Positions 25,409-34,900 of a stretch of DNA of 50,763 bases are shown here, in pieces. The notes below the pieces were generated by a model. That model searched no databases. It saw only the letters and a program-made list of their open reading frames with translations, and was not told the DNA's origin. A program made the translations under genes and the position numbers. How positions within the stretch are numbered: the stretch's first letter is position 1; each line of letters begins with the position of its first letter. Source of the stretch: Verrucomicrobiota bacterium (GTDB lineage: Bacteria; Verrucomicrobiota; Verrucomicrobiia; Limisphaerales; UBA9464); NCBI GenBank assembly GCA_016871615.1, contig VHCX01000022.1, positions 1-50,763 of the forward strand, given 5' to 3'.

Positions 25409-25587
25409 AAAGGTTTGTTGCCGGCAAGGGGCTTGAACCGAGGGCCCGAACGGGTCGTTGCGCCAAAAGTCCTGTTACCGTCGCCAACAGGGACACATCG
25501 ATGGATCCCGGCCGCGTCAGGAGGCGCTGAGGACGAGAGGGGGGCAAACCCCGGGGCCGCGGGGTCCAAGGGGGCAACCTCGCCCCG

Positions 25588-27588
25588 CTACGGCGCCCTG
25601 GGGGAGAACCACCGGAAACGGTAGCCTTCGGCGTCCGTGGCCCCGCTGAGCGCCTGCAGGGTCCAGTAGCGTGCGACCGCCTCGAACGACGGAAGGCGCT
25701 TGAAATCGGCCCAGGACTCGACGGCCTGCACGGTCTCGAGACTGGTGGTTCCGGCAGGCATCACGCCGGCCAGCGACTCCGAGGTCCGCAGGGCCTCCCA
25801 GACGGGGCGCAACTCCAGCGAGGGCTGCGAGAATCCGAAGAGGCCCCGCCCGGTGCCGCCCACCCCGGCCACCGCCTCGGACCACCCGGGAATCGCCGCG
25901 ACGCCACCGGGTGCGCCCGGGGTGGGCGTCTGGACCGGGGTGGACGTCTGGGCCACGGCAGCCGTCGCGTTGGTGCCCGGCGCCGGCGCGAACGGAGCCT
26001 GGGGGGCGGGCGCGGCAGGGACCGCCGGGACGGTGGTGTTGCCGGGGGGCGTGGGCGCGCGTCGCCCGGAGGCCGCCGCAAGGTAGGCGTCCATCGAGGG
26101 CCCATCGCTGGCGATGACCACGTGGGTCGGGGCCGGGACCATCTGGAAGGCGTTCTGCGCCCCCCCCTTGGCGGCCACCGTGGCCACCATCACCTTGCGT
26201 CCACCGGGGCCGGTGCGCTCGGAGAACTCCAAGGCCCCGGCCTGCATGTGGACCAACGCCTCAAGCGCCTTCCACCCGCTGGTCAGCCGGGCCGGATTCG
26301 GGGAACCGACCATCTGGACCCGGCCGGACCATCTCAACTGCAGGAGGTTGGTGCCCGTCGGGGGCAGGCTGAAGGTGATGAAGTCGTCGCCGAGGTTGCC
26401 CACGAGGTCGCGCTGGAGGTTGAAGTTGGGATCGAAGACCTGACCCGCCGACTCGACGGTGATGCGCGCCAGCTTGCCGAGATTCGGCGACACCCGCTCG
26501 AGCGAAGACTCCAGTGCCTTCCAGCCGGCGGCTCCATCGATCCGCCAACGCTGGAACGAGGCCACGCCGTCGGGGATTCCCTCCGGCAGGCCCGCCTCCT
26601 TGGGAAGGATCTGCATCACCTGGGTCAACCCGGCCCGCTTGGCCGCGGGACATTCGACGACGAGGTCGGCGGTCATGCCCGCCCCCGTGGCGGTGACCGC
26701 ACCGGCTACCGCGCCGATGGACTCGAGGCCGGTGGCCGGCACCACCTTGGCCGGATCGGCACCCAGCAGGGACAGCATGCCGAACACCCCCTCCAGGCCT
26801 GGGGCGATGCGCTGGTACACGGCGGCGACATCGACATGGAACCAGGCCGGCCGATCCTTGAGCGTCGACGACCAGAGCCGGGCGAACGAGGCCCTGCCGG
26901 CCATTCCGGCGGCGGCGTTGGTGGCCGCCAGCCTCGGGATCACGTTGGAGACCGCCGACCACGACGGCCCCGCCACGAAGGCCGAGCCGACCTGTCCGAA
27001 GCAGACCTCCCAATGCAGGTTCTCGTCCTCGAGCTTCTCCGCCGGGACCTGGGCGCCCGGCGGGACGGACGCCTGCAGATCGAGGGTCAACCGGGTGAAG
27101 CGATGGCCGTCGATCTGCAGGTTGGTGGCGACCGAGGGGGCCTTGGTGGCCAGGTGGGCGCGGGCCTTGTCGAGCAGCCGGGCCAGCGCGTCGGAGCCCT
27201 CGCGCGCGTCGAGCAGCAGCAGCCACGGGATGCCCGGGGCCTCCGCACCGGGGGTCGGGGTCGGCGGCGGCAGCACGGCGAAGGTGGCCTGCCCGCGGGT
27301 CAGGGCGAGGAGTTCGCCCAGGTCCAGGCCCGACTCCCGCTCGATGCCGGCCAGCCACTTCTGGCGGAAGGTCCCCTCGAAGCGCGCGCGGAAATCGCCC
27401 ATCGCCGGATCCGCCCAGAGACGGCCTGGATTGGACGCCTGCCAGGCCGAGCGGGCCGCGGGCACGTCGGGCAGGGTCACCACGGCCAGCGTGTCCGGCG
27501 GGAGGAATTGCTGCGGAGGAGCCACCTCGGCCAGGAGCCACGCGGAACCGGCCAGCCACCCAAGCATCCACCGCAGGAGACGTGTCAT
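25588..27588 (-). CDS. Secreted protein of unknown function with Pro/Ala-rich linker
   Basis: A 666-residue protein with a signal peptide (RWMLGWLAGSAWLLAEVA) and then FLPPDTLAVVTLPDVPAARS, a beginning seen in DUF3352-like envelope proteins. The central part (residues ~60-500) alternates strands and helices with no catalytic motif that I recognise. A linker at ~510-570 is rich in Pro, Ala and Thr (PAVPAAPAPQAPFAPAPG), followed by a ~100-residue C-terminal piece ending GYRFRWFSPRAP. It is probably periplasmic or surface-attached. Start ATG 27588 agrees with the signal peptide. It is divergent from the beta-helix gene at 27739. Confidence 0.7.
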   Translation of the reverse strand: MTRLLRWMLGWLAGSAWLLAEVAPPQQFLPPDTLAVVTLPDVPAARSAWQASNPGRLWADPAMGDFRARFEGTFRQKWLAGIERESGLDLGELLALTRGQATFAVLPPPTPTPGAEAPGIPWLLLLDAREGSDALARLLDKARAHLATKAPSVATNLQIDGHRFTRLTLDLQASVPPGAQVPAEKLEDENLHWEVCFGQVGSAFVAGPSWSAVSNVIPRLAATNAAAGMAGRASFARLWSSTLKDRPAWFHVDVAAVYQRIAPGLEGVFGMLSLLGADPAKVVPATGLESIGAVAGAVTATGAGMTADLVVECPAAKRAGLTQVMQILPKEAGLPEGIPDGVASFQRWRIDGAAGWKALESSLERVSPNLGKLARITVESAGQVFDPNFNLQRDLVGNLGDDFITFSLPPTGTNLLQLRWSGRVQMVGSPNPARLTSGWKALEALVHMQAGALEFSERTGPGGRKVMVATVAAKGGAQNAFQMVPAPTHVVIASDGPSMDAYLAAASGRRAPTPPGNTTVPAVPAAPAPQAPFAPAPGTNATAAVAQTSTPVQTPTPGAPGGVAAIPGWSEAVAGVGGTGRGLFGFSQPSLELRPVWEALRTSESLAGVMPAGTTSLETVQAVESWADFKRLPSFEAVARYWTLQALSGATDAEGYRFRWFSPRAP

Positions 27589-27738
27589 CGTGCCCCAACC
27601 GTGGCCGAGGGGCCGGCCCGGTCAAGTGTCCGGCCAAGCCCAGTCGGACGCCCCGACCCGCACCGGACTTGCCGGGTTCGCACCCGGCGCATGTTGCGGC
27701 TTGCCCCACCGCCCTCGAACCCCGACAAGATCACGTCC

Positions 27739-28431
27739 ATGATCTACCATGTGGAGGATCTGTTCGACCTCAGCCAGACCTCTCACGGCGCCCTGTTCGA
27801 AGGCGTCGAACACTCCTGGGATGCCCTCAAGCGTCTGGCGGGGTACCTGTCGCAGGCCGTGCGGCCGGGTTCCCAGGGTGCCACGGTCCACCCGGGGGCG
27901 CTGGTCGGTCCGCAGGTGTTCCTCGGCGAGGGCACGGTGGTGGAACCCGGGGCGATGATCGTCGGCCCGGCGATCATCGGGAAGGGCTGCCAGATCCGGC
28001 ACAACGCCTACCTGCGGGAGAACGTGATCGTGGGCGACGGCTGCGTGGTGGGCAACTCGGTCGAGTTGAAGCACTGCGTGCTCTTCAACCAGTGCCAGGT
28101 GCCGCACTTCAACTATGTCGGCGACTCGATCCTCGGCCACAAGGCCCACCTCGGCGCCGGGTCGATCCTGTCGAACGTGAAGCTCGACAACCAGAACGTC
28201 TGGGTGAACTTCGAAGGCACGCCCATGGACACCGGCCTGCGCAAGTTCGGCGGTCTCATCGGGGACCGGGCCGAGATCGGCTGCAACGCGGTGCTGAACC
28301 CGGGATCCATCGTCGGACGGGCCTCCATCATCTACCCGAACGTGTCGTGGCGGGGCATCCTGCCCCAGCATATGATCGCCAAGCACACCAAGCAGAACCA
28401 CGTGGTGGTCCGCCGGCCCCGCGAGACCTGA
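27739..28431 (+). CDS. Left-handed beta-helix (hexapeptide) protein, GlmU C-terminal-like
   Basis: A 230-residue protein. A short helical N-terminus (DLFDLSQTSHGALFEGVEHS) leads into hexapeptide repeats from ~residue 50 (GATVHPGALVGPQVFLGEGT, VVEPGAMIVGPAIIGKGCQI, VIVGDGCVVGNSVELK), then SYxGD-like FNYVGDSILGHKAHLGAGSI and IGDRAEIGCNAVLNPGSIVG. This layout is that of sugar-nucleotide acyltransferases and of proteins often named UDP-GlcNAc diphosphorylase/GlmU-like. The pyrophosphorylase domain is absent, so an acetyltransferase-like role is more probable; the substrate is unknown. ATG 27739 gives a compact N-terminus; a much longer open frame upstream is shadow of the secreted protein. Confidence 0.85.
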   Translation: MIYHVEDLFDLSQTSHGALFEGVEHSWDALKRLAGYLSQAVRPGSQGATVHPGALVGPQVFLGEGTVVEPGAMIVGPAIIGKGCQIRHNAYLRENVIVGDGCVVGNSVELKHCVLFNQCQVPHFNYVGDSILGHKAHLGAGSILSNVKLDNQNVWVNFEGTPMDTGLRKFGGLIGDRAEIGCNAVLNPGSIVGRASIIYPNVSWRGILPQHMIAKHTKQNHVVVRRPRET

Positions 28432-28513
28432 CCGGTCGGGCATCGCCCCGGATCCACCGTCCGCCGGGCCATTCGACCCACCTTATATCGGCCCGTGGAT
28501 CGGCCCGGTCAAC

Positions 28514-29650
28514 TCAGGCCCTGGGGGTGATCTTCACCACCAGCGATTCGTACCCGACGGGCCGCTGGTAGGCCTGCTCGCGCTCGACCCGCTCCTGGGC
28601 CGACAACACCGTGATCCCCTCGACCTGCTCGATGCACCGCTGCAACAGGGTGCGCACGAGCAGTCGGGCATGGGCCGCGCCGAGGCAGAGATGGGCCCCG
28701 AACCCGAAGGCCAGGTGCGGGTTGGGCTTGCGGTCGAGGCGGACCTCGAGCGGGTCGTCGAACACCGTCTCGTCACGGTTGGCCGACGCCCAGCACAGCG
28801 AGGCCCGGCCCTGCGGCGGCACGTGGACGCCATGGACGTCGGTCTCCACCGGGCACACGCGCCCGATGTGGGTGAGCGGCGTGACCACGCGGAAGAACTC
28901 CTCCGTGGCATGGACGACCCGCTGCGGATCCTCCCGCAGGAACGCCAGGGCCTCGGGCCGGCCGGCAAGATATCCGAGCACCGACGACAGGGTGTGGATG
29001 ACCGTGTCGCGGCCGCCGGCGAAGGTGAGGTTGCCAAACCCCATCATCTCCTGCCGGGTCAGCGGCCGCCCCCGGAAGGTGGCCTGCGCCAGGGCGCTGA
29101 AGAAGTCGCGTCCGTCCCCACCGGCCGCCCGGTCGAACCGTTCGTGCAGGTACGCCTCCAGCGCCCCGCCCTTCGAGCCGCCGTCGCGGAAGACATGGAT
29201 GCCCCAGCTGATCCAGAGGTCCGCATCGGACTCGGGCACGTTCAGGAGGTAGGTCATCGCCCGCGACTGGATCGGCAGGGCGAATTCCCGCACGACCTCG
29301 ATCGACTCGCGGCCGGCGGCCTCGCGGAGCATGCCCCCGATGAGGGCCTCCACCTGGGCGATCATCCCGGGGTCCTTGGCCCGCTGGAAGAACGGCTCGA
29401 CGATCCGGCGGTAGTCGGTGTGGTCGGGCGGATCGGTCTCGACGGGCAGTTGCCGCATGGTGCGCACGGCCTCCTCGGACGGGATGGGCACGCGGAACGG
29501 CGCATCCGAGCTGTAGGTCTTCCAGTCGCGGGCGGCCTTCCGGACCTCCTCATGGCGGAGGATCATGGGCACGGTCTCCCCCTGGAACTCGCACGGGAGC
29601 ACGCCGTCCTGGCGGCGGGCGTGTTGGAACGGATCGTCGACGGGTTGCAT
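28514..29650 (-). CDS. Cytochrome P450
   Basis: A 378-residue soluble bacterial-type P450 monooxygenase. The haem ligand loop is FGFGAHLCLGAAHARL near residue 325, the ExxR helix is EEFFRVVTP, and the I-helix oxygen-binding motif is FAGGRDTVIHT. The N-terminal ~25 residues lack a membrane anchor. No ferredoxin or reductase lies nearby, so redox partners must be elsewhere. The substrate cannot be predicted. The ABC ATPase gene ends 46 bases upstream of the ATG on the same strand, which could mean a transcript containing both. Confidence 0.96.
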   Translation of the reverse strand: MQPVDDPFQHARRQDGVLPCEFQGETVPMILRHEEVRKAARDWKTYSSDAPFRVPIPSEEAVRTMRQLPVETDPPDHTDYRRIVEPFFQRAKDPGMIAQVEALIGGMLREAAGRESIEVVREFALPIQSRAMTYLLNVPESDADLWISWGIHVFRDGGSKGGALEAYLHERFDRAAGGDGRDFFSALAQATFRGRPLTRQEMMGFGNLTFAGGRDTVIHTLSSVLGYLAGRPEALAFLREDPQRVVHATEEFFRVVTPLTHIGRVCPVETDVHGVHVPPQGRASLCWASANRDETVFDDPLEVRLDRKPNPHLAFGFGAHLCLGAAHARLLVRTLLQRCIEQVEGITVLSAQERVEREQAYQRPVGYESLVVKITPRA

Positions 29651-29696
29651 GGCGATGGCTTGCGGCAGGCGACTGCACCGCCGGCCCGGCCGCCCG

Positions 29697-30398
29697 TCAA
29701 GACGGCAACCCGGGCCCGGCGGCGCCGGTCTCCGGCCGCCCCCCGCGCAGGCGCAGGACCGACCCGGTGCGGGCGGCCAGCTCGCGGTCGTGGGTGACCA
29801 GCACGAGGGCGGTGCCCGCGCGGGCGTTCAGCTCGAAGAGCAGGTCGGTCACCCGGGCCGCCGTGGCCGGATCAAGGTTCCCGGTCGGCTCGTCGGCGAA
29901 GAGGATGCCCGGGCGGTTGATGAAGGCCCTGGCCAGCGCCACGCGCTGCTGCTCGCCGCCCGACAACTGCGCCGGGTAGTGGTCCACCCGCTCGGCCAGG
30001 CCCACCCAGCCGAGCAGTTCCCGGGCGCGGGCCTCGCCGTCCAGCACGCCTTGGAGTTCGGCCGGCACCAGCACGTTCTCGAGCGCGGTGAAGGTCGGCA
30101 GCAGCTGGAAGTTCTGGAACACGAACCCCACATGCGCGTTGCGCACGCGGGCCAGCCCGTCCTCGTCCAGCGAACCGAGGTCATGGCCCGCCAGGCGAAC
30201 CCTCCCGCCGGTCGGCCGGTCGAGGCCGGCGCACAATCCCAGCAGGGTGGTCTTGCCCGAGCCGCTGGGCCCCACGATGGCGCAGGTTTCCCCGGGCATC
30301 AGGCGCAGGTCCACCCGATCCAGCACCGTCAGGGCCCCGCCGTCGGCGGTCGGATGCACCTTGCGCAGGTCGCACACCTCGAGGATCGGCTCGGTCAT
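29697..30398 (-). CDS. ABC transporter ATP-binding protein (LolD/MacB/YbbA type), orphan
   Basis: A 233-residue ATPase of the group that drives lipoprotein release or MacB-type export. Walker A GPSGSGKTT, Q-loop VFQNFQLLPTFTALENV (typical of the LolD/MacB group), signature LSGGEQQRVALARA, Walker B ILFADEPTGNLD and switch His in VLVTHDRELAA are all present. ATG 30398 is chosen; an ATG nine bases upstream (30407, MHAM) is possible. No permease gene is adjacent, which is unusual for this group; its partner must be elsewhere. Confidence 0.92.
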   Translation of the reverse strand: MTEPILEVCDLRKVHPTADGGALTVLDRVDLRLMPGETCAIVGPSGSGKTTLLGLCAGLDRPTGGRVRLAGHDLGSLDEDGLARVRNAHVGFVFQNFQLLPTFTALENVLVPAELQGVLDGEARARELLGWVGLAERVDHYPAQLSGGEQQRVALARAFINRPGILFADEPTGNLDPATAARVTDLLFELNARAGTALVLVTHDRELAARTGSVLRLRGGRPETGAAGPGLPS

Positions 30399-30559
30399 GG
30401 CGTGCATCGAATCACAGCGCCCCCCGCCGGACCAGCGCGACGAGGGCGGCGGCAGACACCCATCTCTTGAGCGCAGCGTGCGATGACGTCCCCAAAGCGC
30501 AAGCCCCGGCCCGGGGCGGGGCGAACCCCGGCCCGGAATCGATGGCCCGGGACGTCGGC

Positions 30560-31765
30560 TCAGCGCACCAGCTCGTAGGCCGCGCCCTTGAGGTACTCGG
30601 TCTCGGGGATGCTCGGAAGGATCGGGTGGTCCGGCGACTGGGAGTAGGTCGCCACCCGGCGGAGCAGCTTGCGCTGGTCGTAGGCGGCGCTCAGGGCGAC
30701 ATCCTCGAAGAGCCGGGCATCGACATGGTGCGAGCAGCAGAAGGTCGCCAGCGTGCCGCCCGGCTTGAGCAGCTTGAGGGCGCGCACGTGGATCTCCTTG
30801 TAGCCCCGCAGCGCATCCGGCACCGAGGCGCGGTTCCGCGTGAAGCTGGGCGGGTCGAGGATGATGAGGTCGAACTGCGGCACGAGGCGCTCGTTGGGCC
30901 CGGTAACCGTGCGCGCCTTGAGCCAGTCGAAGACATTGCACACCTCGAACTGCGTGACCCCGGCCAGCCCGTTGCGCCCGGCATGGGCGTTGGCCGCGCG
31001 GATGGCGTCCTCGCTCTGGTCCAGCGCGATGACCTGCCTGGCCCCGCCCCGGGCGCAATGCAGGGCGAACCCACCCAGGAAGGTGAAGCAGTCGAGCACC
31101 ACCGCGTCCTTGGCCAGGGCGCCGACGCGGGCATGGTTCACCTGCTGGTCGAGGTACAGGCCGGTCTTGTGGCCGGCCTTCAGGTCGGCCGTGAATCGCA
31201 GCCCGTTGAGGGTCACCTCCACCGCCTCCACCGGTTCGCCGGCCAACAGGCCCGAGACCGGGGGCAGGCCCTCGAACTTCCGCGAGGCGATCTCATTGCG
31301 CTCGTACACCGAGCGCGGCTGGAGGACGCGCTGGATCGCCTTCACGATCTCGGCCTTGCGACGTTCCATGCCCAGCGAGCTGATCTGCAGCACCACCACG
31401 TCCTCGTACTTGTCGATGATGAGGCCCGAGAGCAGGTCGGCCTCGGCGCTGACCACCCGGAAGGAGGTCGCCCCGGGCAGGTGGCGCCGGCGCACCTCGA
31501 GGGCGGCCCGGAGGCGGTCGGCGAAGAAATCGGCGTCCACCTCCACCCGCTCGGGCGCGATCATGCGCACGTGGATCTTGGACCGGGAGTTGAAGAAGCC
31601 CACGCCCAGCAGGCGCTGGCGGTGGTCCTTGACCTGGACGAGGTCGCCATCGACCGGGCTCTGGACGCAGTGCTGGATGGCGCTGGAGTAGACCCAGGGA
31701 TGACCGGCGACCAGCCGGTCGGCCTCGCCGGGTTTCACGATGACGGTGGGGAGGATGCTTTCCAT
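30560..31765 (-). CDS. RlmI-like 23S rRNA (cytosine-C5) methyltransferase
   Basis: A 401-residue SAM-dependent RNA methyltransferase. Residues ~8-80 form a PUA domain (VIVKPGEADRLVAGHPWVYS). A central EEHUB-type segment has DLLSGLIIDKYEDVVVLQIS and LKAGHKTGLYLDQQVNHARV. The Rossmann domain shows motif I VLDCFTFLGGFALHCARGGA and catalytic LIILDPPSFTRNR, then LKPGGTLATFCCSHHV with the Cys expected for m5C enzymes of this family. It is close to RlmI, which methylates C1962 in 23S rRNA; the exact site here is inferred. A second, fused copy of this type of methyltransferase is at 2990-4651. Confidence 0.93.
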   Translation of the reverse strand: MESILPTVIVKPGEADRLVAGHPWVYSSAIQHCVQSPVDGDLVQVKDHRQRLLGVGFFNSRSKIHVRMIAPERVEVDADFFADRLRAALEVRRRHLPGATSFRVVSAEADLLSGLIIDKYEDVVVLQISSLGMERRKAEIVKAIQRVLQPRSVYERNEIASRKFEGLPPVSGLLAGEPVEAVEVTLNGLRFTADLKAGHKTGLYLDQQVNHARVGALAKDAVVLDCFTFLGGFALHCARGGARQVIALDQSEDAIRAANAHAGRNGLAGVTQFEVCNVFDWLKARTVTGPNERLVPQFDLIILDPPSFTRNRASVPDALRGYKEIHVRALKLLKPGGTLATFCCSHHVDARLFEDVALSAAYDQRKLLRRVATYSQSPDHPILPSIPETEYLKGAAYELVR

Positions 31766-31810
31766 GATAGTAGACAGTCCGTGCGCTCGCGGAGCCTCGA
31801 GCATCGACAG

Positions 31811-31881
31811 AAAACCCGCCCGGGAGCGAGGCGGTTTTCCAACCCTCGCAGGACCGGGGACCCCCGGTCTCCCCCGTTTTT
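31811..31881. promoter_or_regulatory. Two consecutive hairpins, the second with a T-run, in a divergent gap
   Basis: Hairpin 1: AAAACCCGCC (31811-31820) against GGCGGTTTT (31830-31838), one bulged base. Hairpin 2: GACCGGGG (31852-31859) against CCCCGGTC (31862-31869), perfect, followed by TTTTT at 31877-31881. They sit upstream of both the rlmI-like (-) and haem-protein (+) genes, so a terminator here could be an attenuator in the leader of the haem-protein gene or the end of an unseen transcript. Structure seen, role inferred. Confidence 0.4.
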
Positions 31882-31921
31882 GCCTTTCGCCGAAAGCGCG
31901 GACCCCGGCTAGGTTGGGCCC

Positions 31922-34900
31922 ATGAGATGGCTCATCGGTTCCTGGTTCGCGGGCCTTGCCTCGATCCTCCTCGCCCAGCACGGGGCCCCTGCCCCGGCAT
32001 GGTCCGAGGCGGCCGACGGCGCCAAGCGTTTCCAGCTCGGCCCCGGACTGAAGCTGGAGGTCTGGGCGGCCGAGCCCCAGCTCAGCAACAGCGTGGCCTT
32101 CGCCTTCGACGGCAAGGGGCGGGTCTACCTCGCGGAATCCGACCGTTGGGCGATCAGCGTCTTCGACATCACCCAGAAGACGAACTGGCTGCTGGCCGAC
32201 ATGGCCTTCCGCAGCGTGGCCGACCGGGGAACCTTCCTGACCAACGCCTTCGCCACCAACCTCGCCTTCCTGACCCGCGAGAGCGAGGTCGTGCGCCGGG
32301 TGAGCGACCGGGATGGCGACGGCCGCGCCGACCACTCCGAGATCCTCGCGCAGGGATTCCGCGACGCCGTGGATGGCACGGCCGCCGGGGTGCTCGCCTC
32401 GCCGGACGGCCTCTACTTCGCCAACCTCCCGAGCCTCTGGCGCCTGCCCCATCCGGGCGACGGGCCGGTGGCTGCACCGCTCGAGGCCCCGCGCCTCAGG
32501 CCGCTGGCCTCGGGCTTCGGGGTGCACATCGGTGTGTCGGGCCACGACCTGCACGGCCTGATCCAGGGCCCGGACGGGCGCATCTACTTCAGCTTCGGCG
32601 ACCGCGGGGCCAGCCTGACCAACCGCGAGGGTCGACGGATCCACCTGCCCGACTGCGGTGGCGTGCTGCGCTGCGAACCCGACGGGCGGTCCCTCGAGAT
32701 CTTCTGCCGCGGCCTGCGCAACCCGCAGGAACTGGCCTTCGACGACGAGGGCAACCTGTGGACCGTGGACAACGACACCGCCGGCGCCGACCCCTGCCGG
32801 GTGCTGCACCTCGTGGAGGGGGGCGACTACGGCTGGCGCACCGGTTACCAGCACCTCGACGGCTTCGGCCAGTGGGTGACGGAGGAACTCTGGAAGGGGG
32901 GCCGGGACGGCACGCTGCCGCCGGCAGGCACCGTCAGCCAGGGACCCAGCGGCCTGGCCTTCCATCCGGGAACGGGGTTCGGGCAACGCCTCAAGGGCAC
33001 CTTCCTGCATGCGGATTTCCCGGGTGGCGTGTGGGCCTACACGGTCCGGCCCTCGGGTGCGAGCTTCGTGGTCGACCGCAAGGAGAAATTCCTGTGGAAC
33101 TGCTGGCCGACCGACGTGGACTTCGGCCCGGACGGCGCGGCCTATGTGCTGGACTGGGTGAGCGGCTGGGGGCAGACGCCACGCGGCCGCATCTACCGGA
33201 TCACGACCGACCAGTCCGCATCCGCCGGGGAGCAGGCCGTGCTCGACGAGGTGCGGCGGCTGCTGGCCGAGGGCTTCGGCGGGCGTCCCGACGACGAGGT
33301 CCTCGCACACCTGGGCCACGACGACCGGCGGGTGCGCCTCGGAGCGACCTGGGAGCTGGCCCGCCGCGGGACGGCCGTGCGCGACCGGCTCGTGCATACG
33401 GCACTGACCGGATCCCCGTTGGCCCGGCGTCATGCGGTCTGGGCCCTCGGGCAAATCGGCCGCCGGGATGCCGGTTCCGCGACCACGCGCGCCCTGCAGG
33501 CGCTCGTGCCGCTGATCGGCGGCGAGGATGCGGTCCAGGCCCGCTGCGCCGCGCAGACGCTGGCCGAGAATGCAATCGTGGCCGCCCATCCGGCCCTGGT
33601 GGCGCTGCTCGACGCGCCCGAGGTGGCCCGCCGCGCCACCGCCATCGACGGGCTCCGGGTCCTGCGCTCGCACCGGACCCGGGACCGCCTGGAGCCGGAG
33701 TCGCGCGCGCCCAGCCGGCCGGACCGCACGGAACCGCAGACCCCGGGGTTCCGCCTCGGGTTCCCGTGGAAGGCCTTCCGACAGGCGGTGCTGGCCGACG
33801 GGGGATCGGACCTCTTCCTGCGGTCGATGGCCGAGCGGTGCCTGCGCCACGAGCGGTCCGCCGACGCCGGCGGCCGTTCGGCCTTGGCCGAGGCCGGGGC
33901 GGATCCGGACCCCCGCATCCGGGAGCTGGCCGTCGGGGCCATCCGCTGGATCCGGAACGAGGAGCCGGAGTTCTCCGGAGAGGCCGCCGAGGACCTGCGC
34001 GCCTTCCTAGGCGACAGCCACCCCGGAGTGGTCACGGCCGCGGCCCGGGCGATCCATGACGTGCCCTGCGCGGAGGGGCTGCCGGCCCTGGCCCAGTTCA
34101 TCACCCGAGTGGACTGCCCCACGAACCTGCTCAGCCGGGTGATCCTCGCCTGCCGGCGCCTGGGAGCCCCGCAACACGCCCAGCAATTGGCCCAGGTGGC
34201 CAAGCGCCGGGACGCGCCCGATGCGGCCCGGGTGGCCGCCCTCGACGCACTGGCCACCTGGGCCCAGCCACCGCAGATCGACCCCGTCTCGGGCCTGTGG
34301 CGACCGGCCTTCGGTGGCGCCGCACCCTTCGAGCTGCGCTTCCCCGCGGAGGCGACGCCGGGAACCGTGCCCGGGCGCGGCCCCGACACGCTCTCGCCGA
34401 TCCAGCCGGGCGCGCCCAAGGCCCCGGCGGCGACGACGCCCCCGACGGCCCCGTCCAATCCCCTGCTCGCCGCCGCCCTCGAGGCCACCAGCGGCCGGGG
34501 CACCGCGCCGATTCCCCTGCCGCGGCTCCCGTCGGACCTCGGCCGATCCCTCGACTTCGCCGACGTGCAGACCTTCCGCCGCAACGCCGAGCCGGCCAAG
34601 CGGGCGTTCCTCAAGGTGGCCGGCGAGATCATGAACCCGCAGACCCCGGACGAATACGGCCTGAAGCTCGGCGGCGGGCCGTCTTCGGAGGCGGTGCAAC
34701 GGGCCGTGGTGACCACGGCACGCCGGCTGGGGACCCGCGAGGCCAGCACCCCGCTCTTCGATCGGCTCACCCATCCTTCGACCCCGCCGGCCGTCCGCCG
34801 GGAAATCGTCCGGACCCTCGCCGAACTCCGCGCCGGACAGGCCCAGGAGGCGCTGCGGTGGGCCATGGAGGATCCGGACCTCCGGTCGGCCGCGGTGCCC

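Noticed and set aside
25410-25460. Possible second tRNA or tRNA 3' end (GCTTGAACC-like T-loop)
   Set aside because: The T-stem does not pair and no acceptor or anticodon arm can be formed.
25383-25470. Possible CRISPR array
   Set aside because: The units are 13 bases, directly adjacent or without regular spacers, and there are no cas genes in the window.
26122-28431. Very long plus-strand frame that ends with the beta-helix protein
   Set aside because: Only the last 230 codons (from ATG 27739) show hexapeptide repeats; the upstream part is antisense to the secreted protein gene.
28514-31765. Possible biosynthetic cluster around the P450
   Set aside because: Neighbours are an ABC ATPase and an rRNA methyltransferase; there is no synthase, tailoring partner or redox partner.
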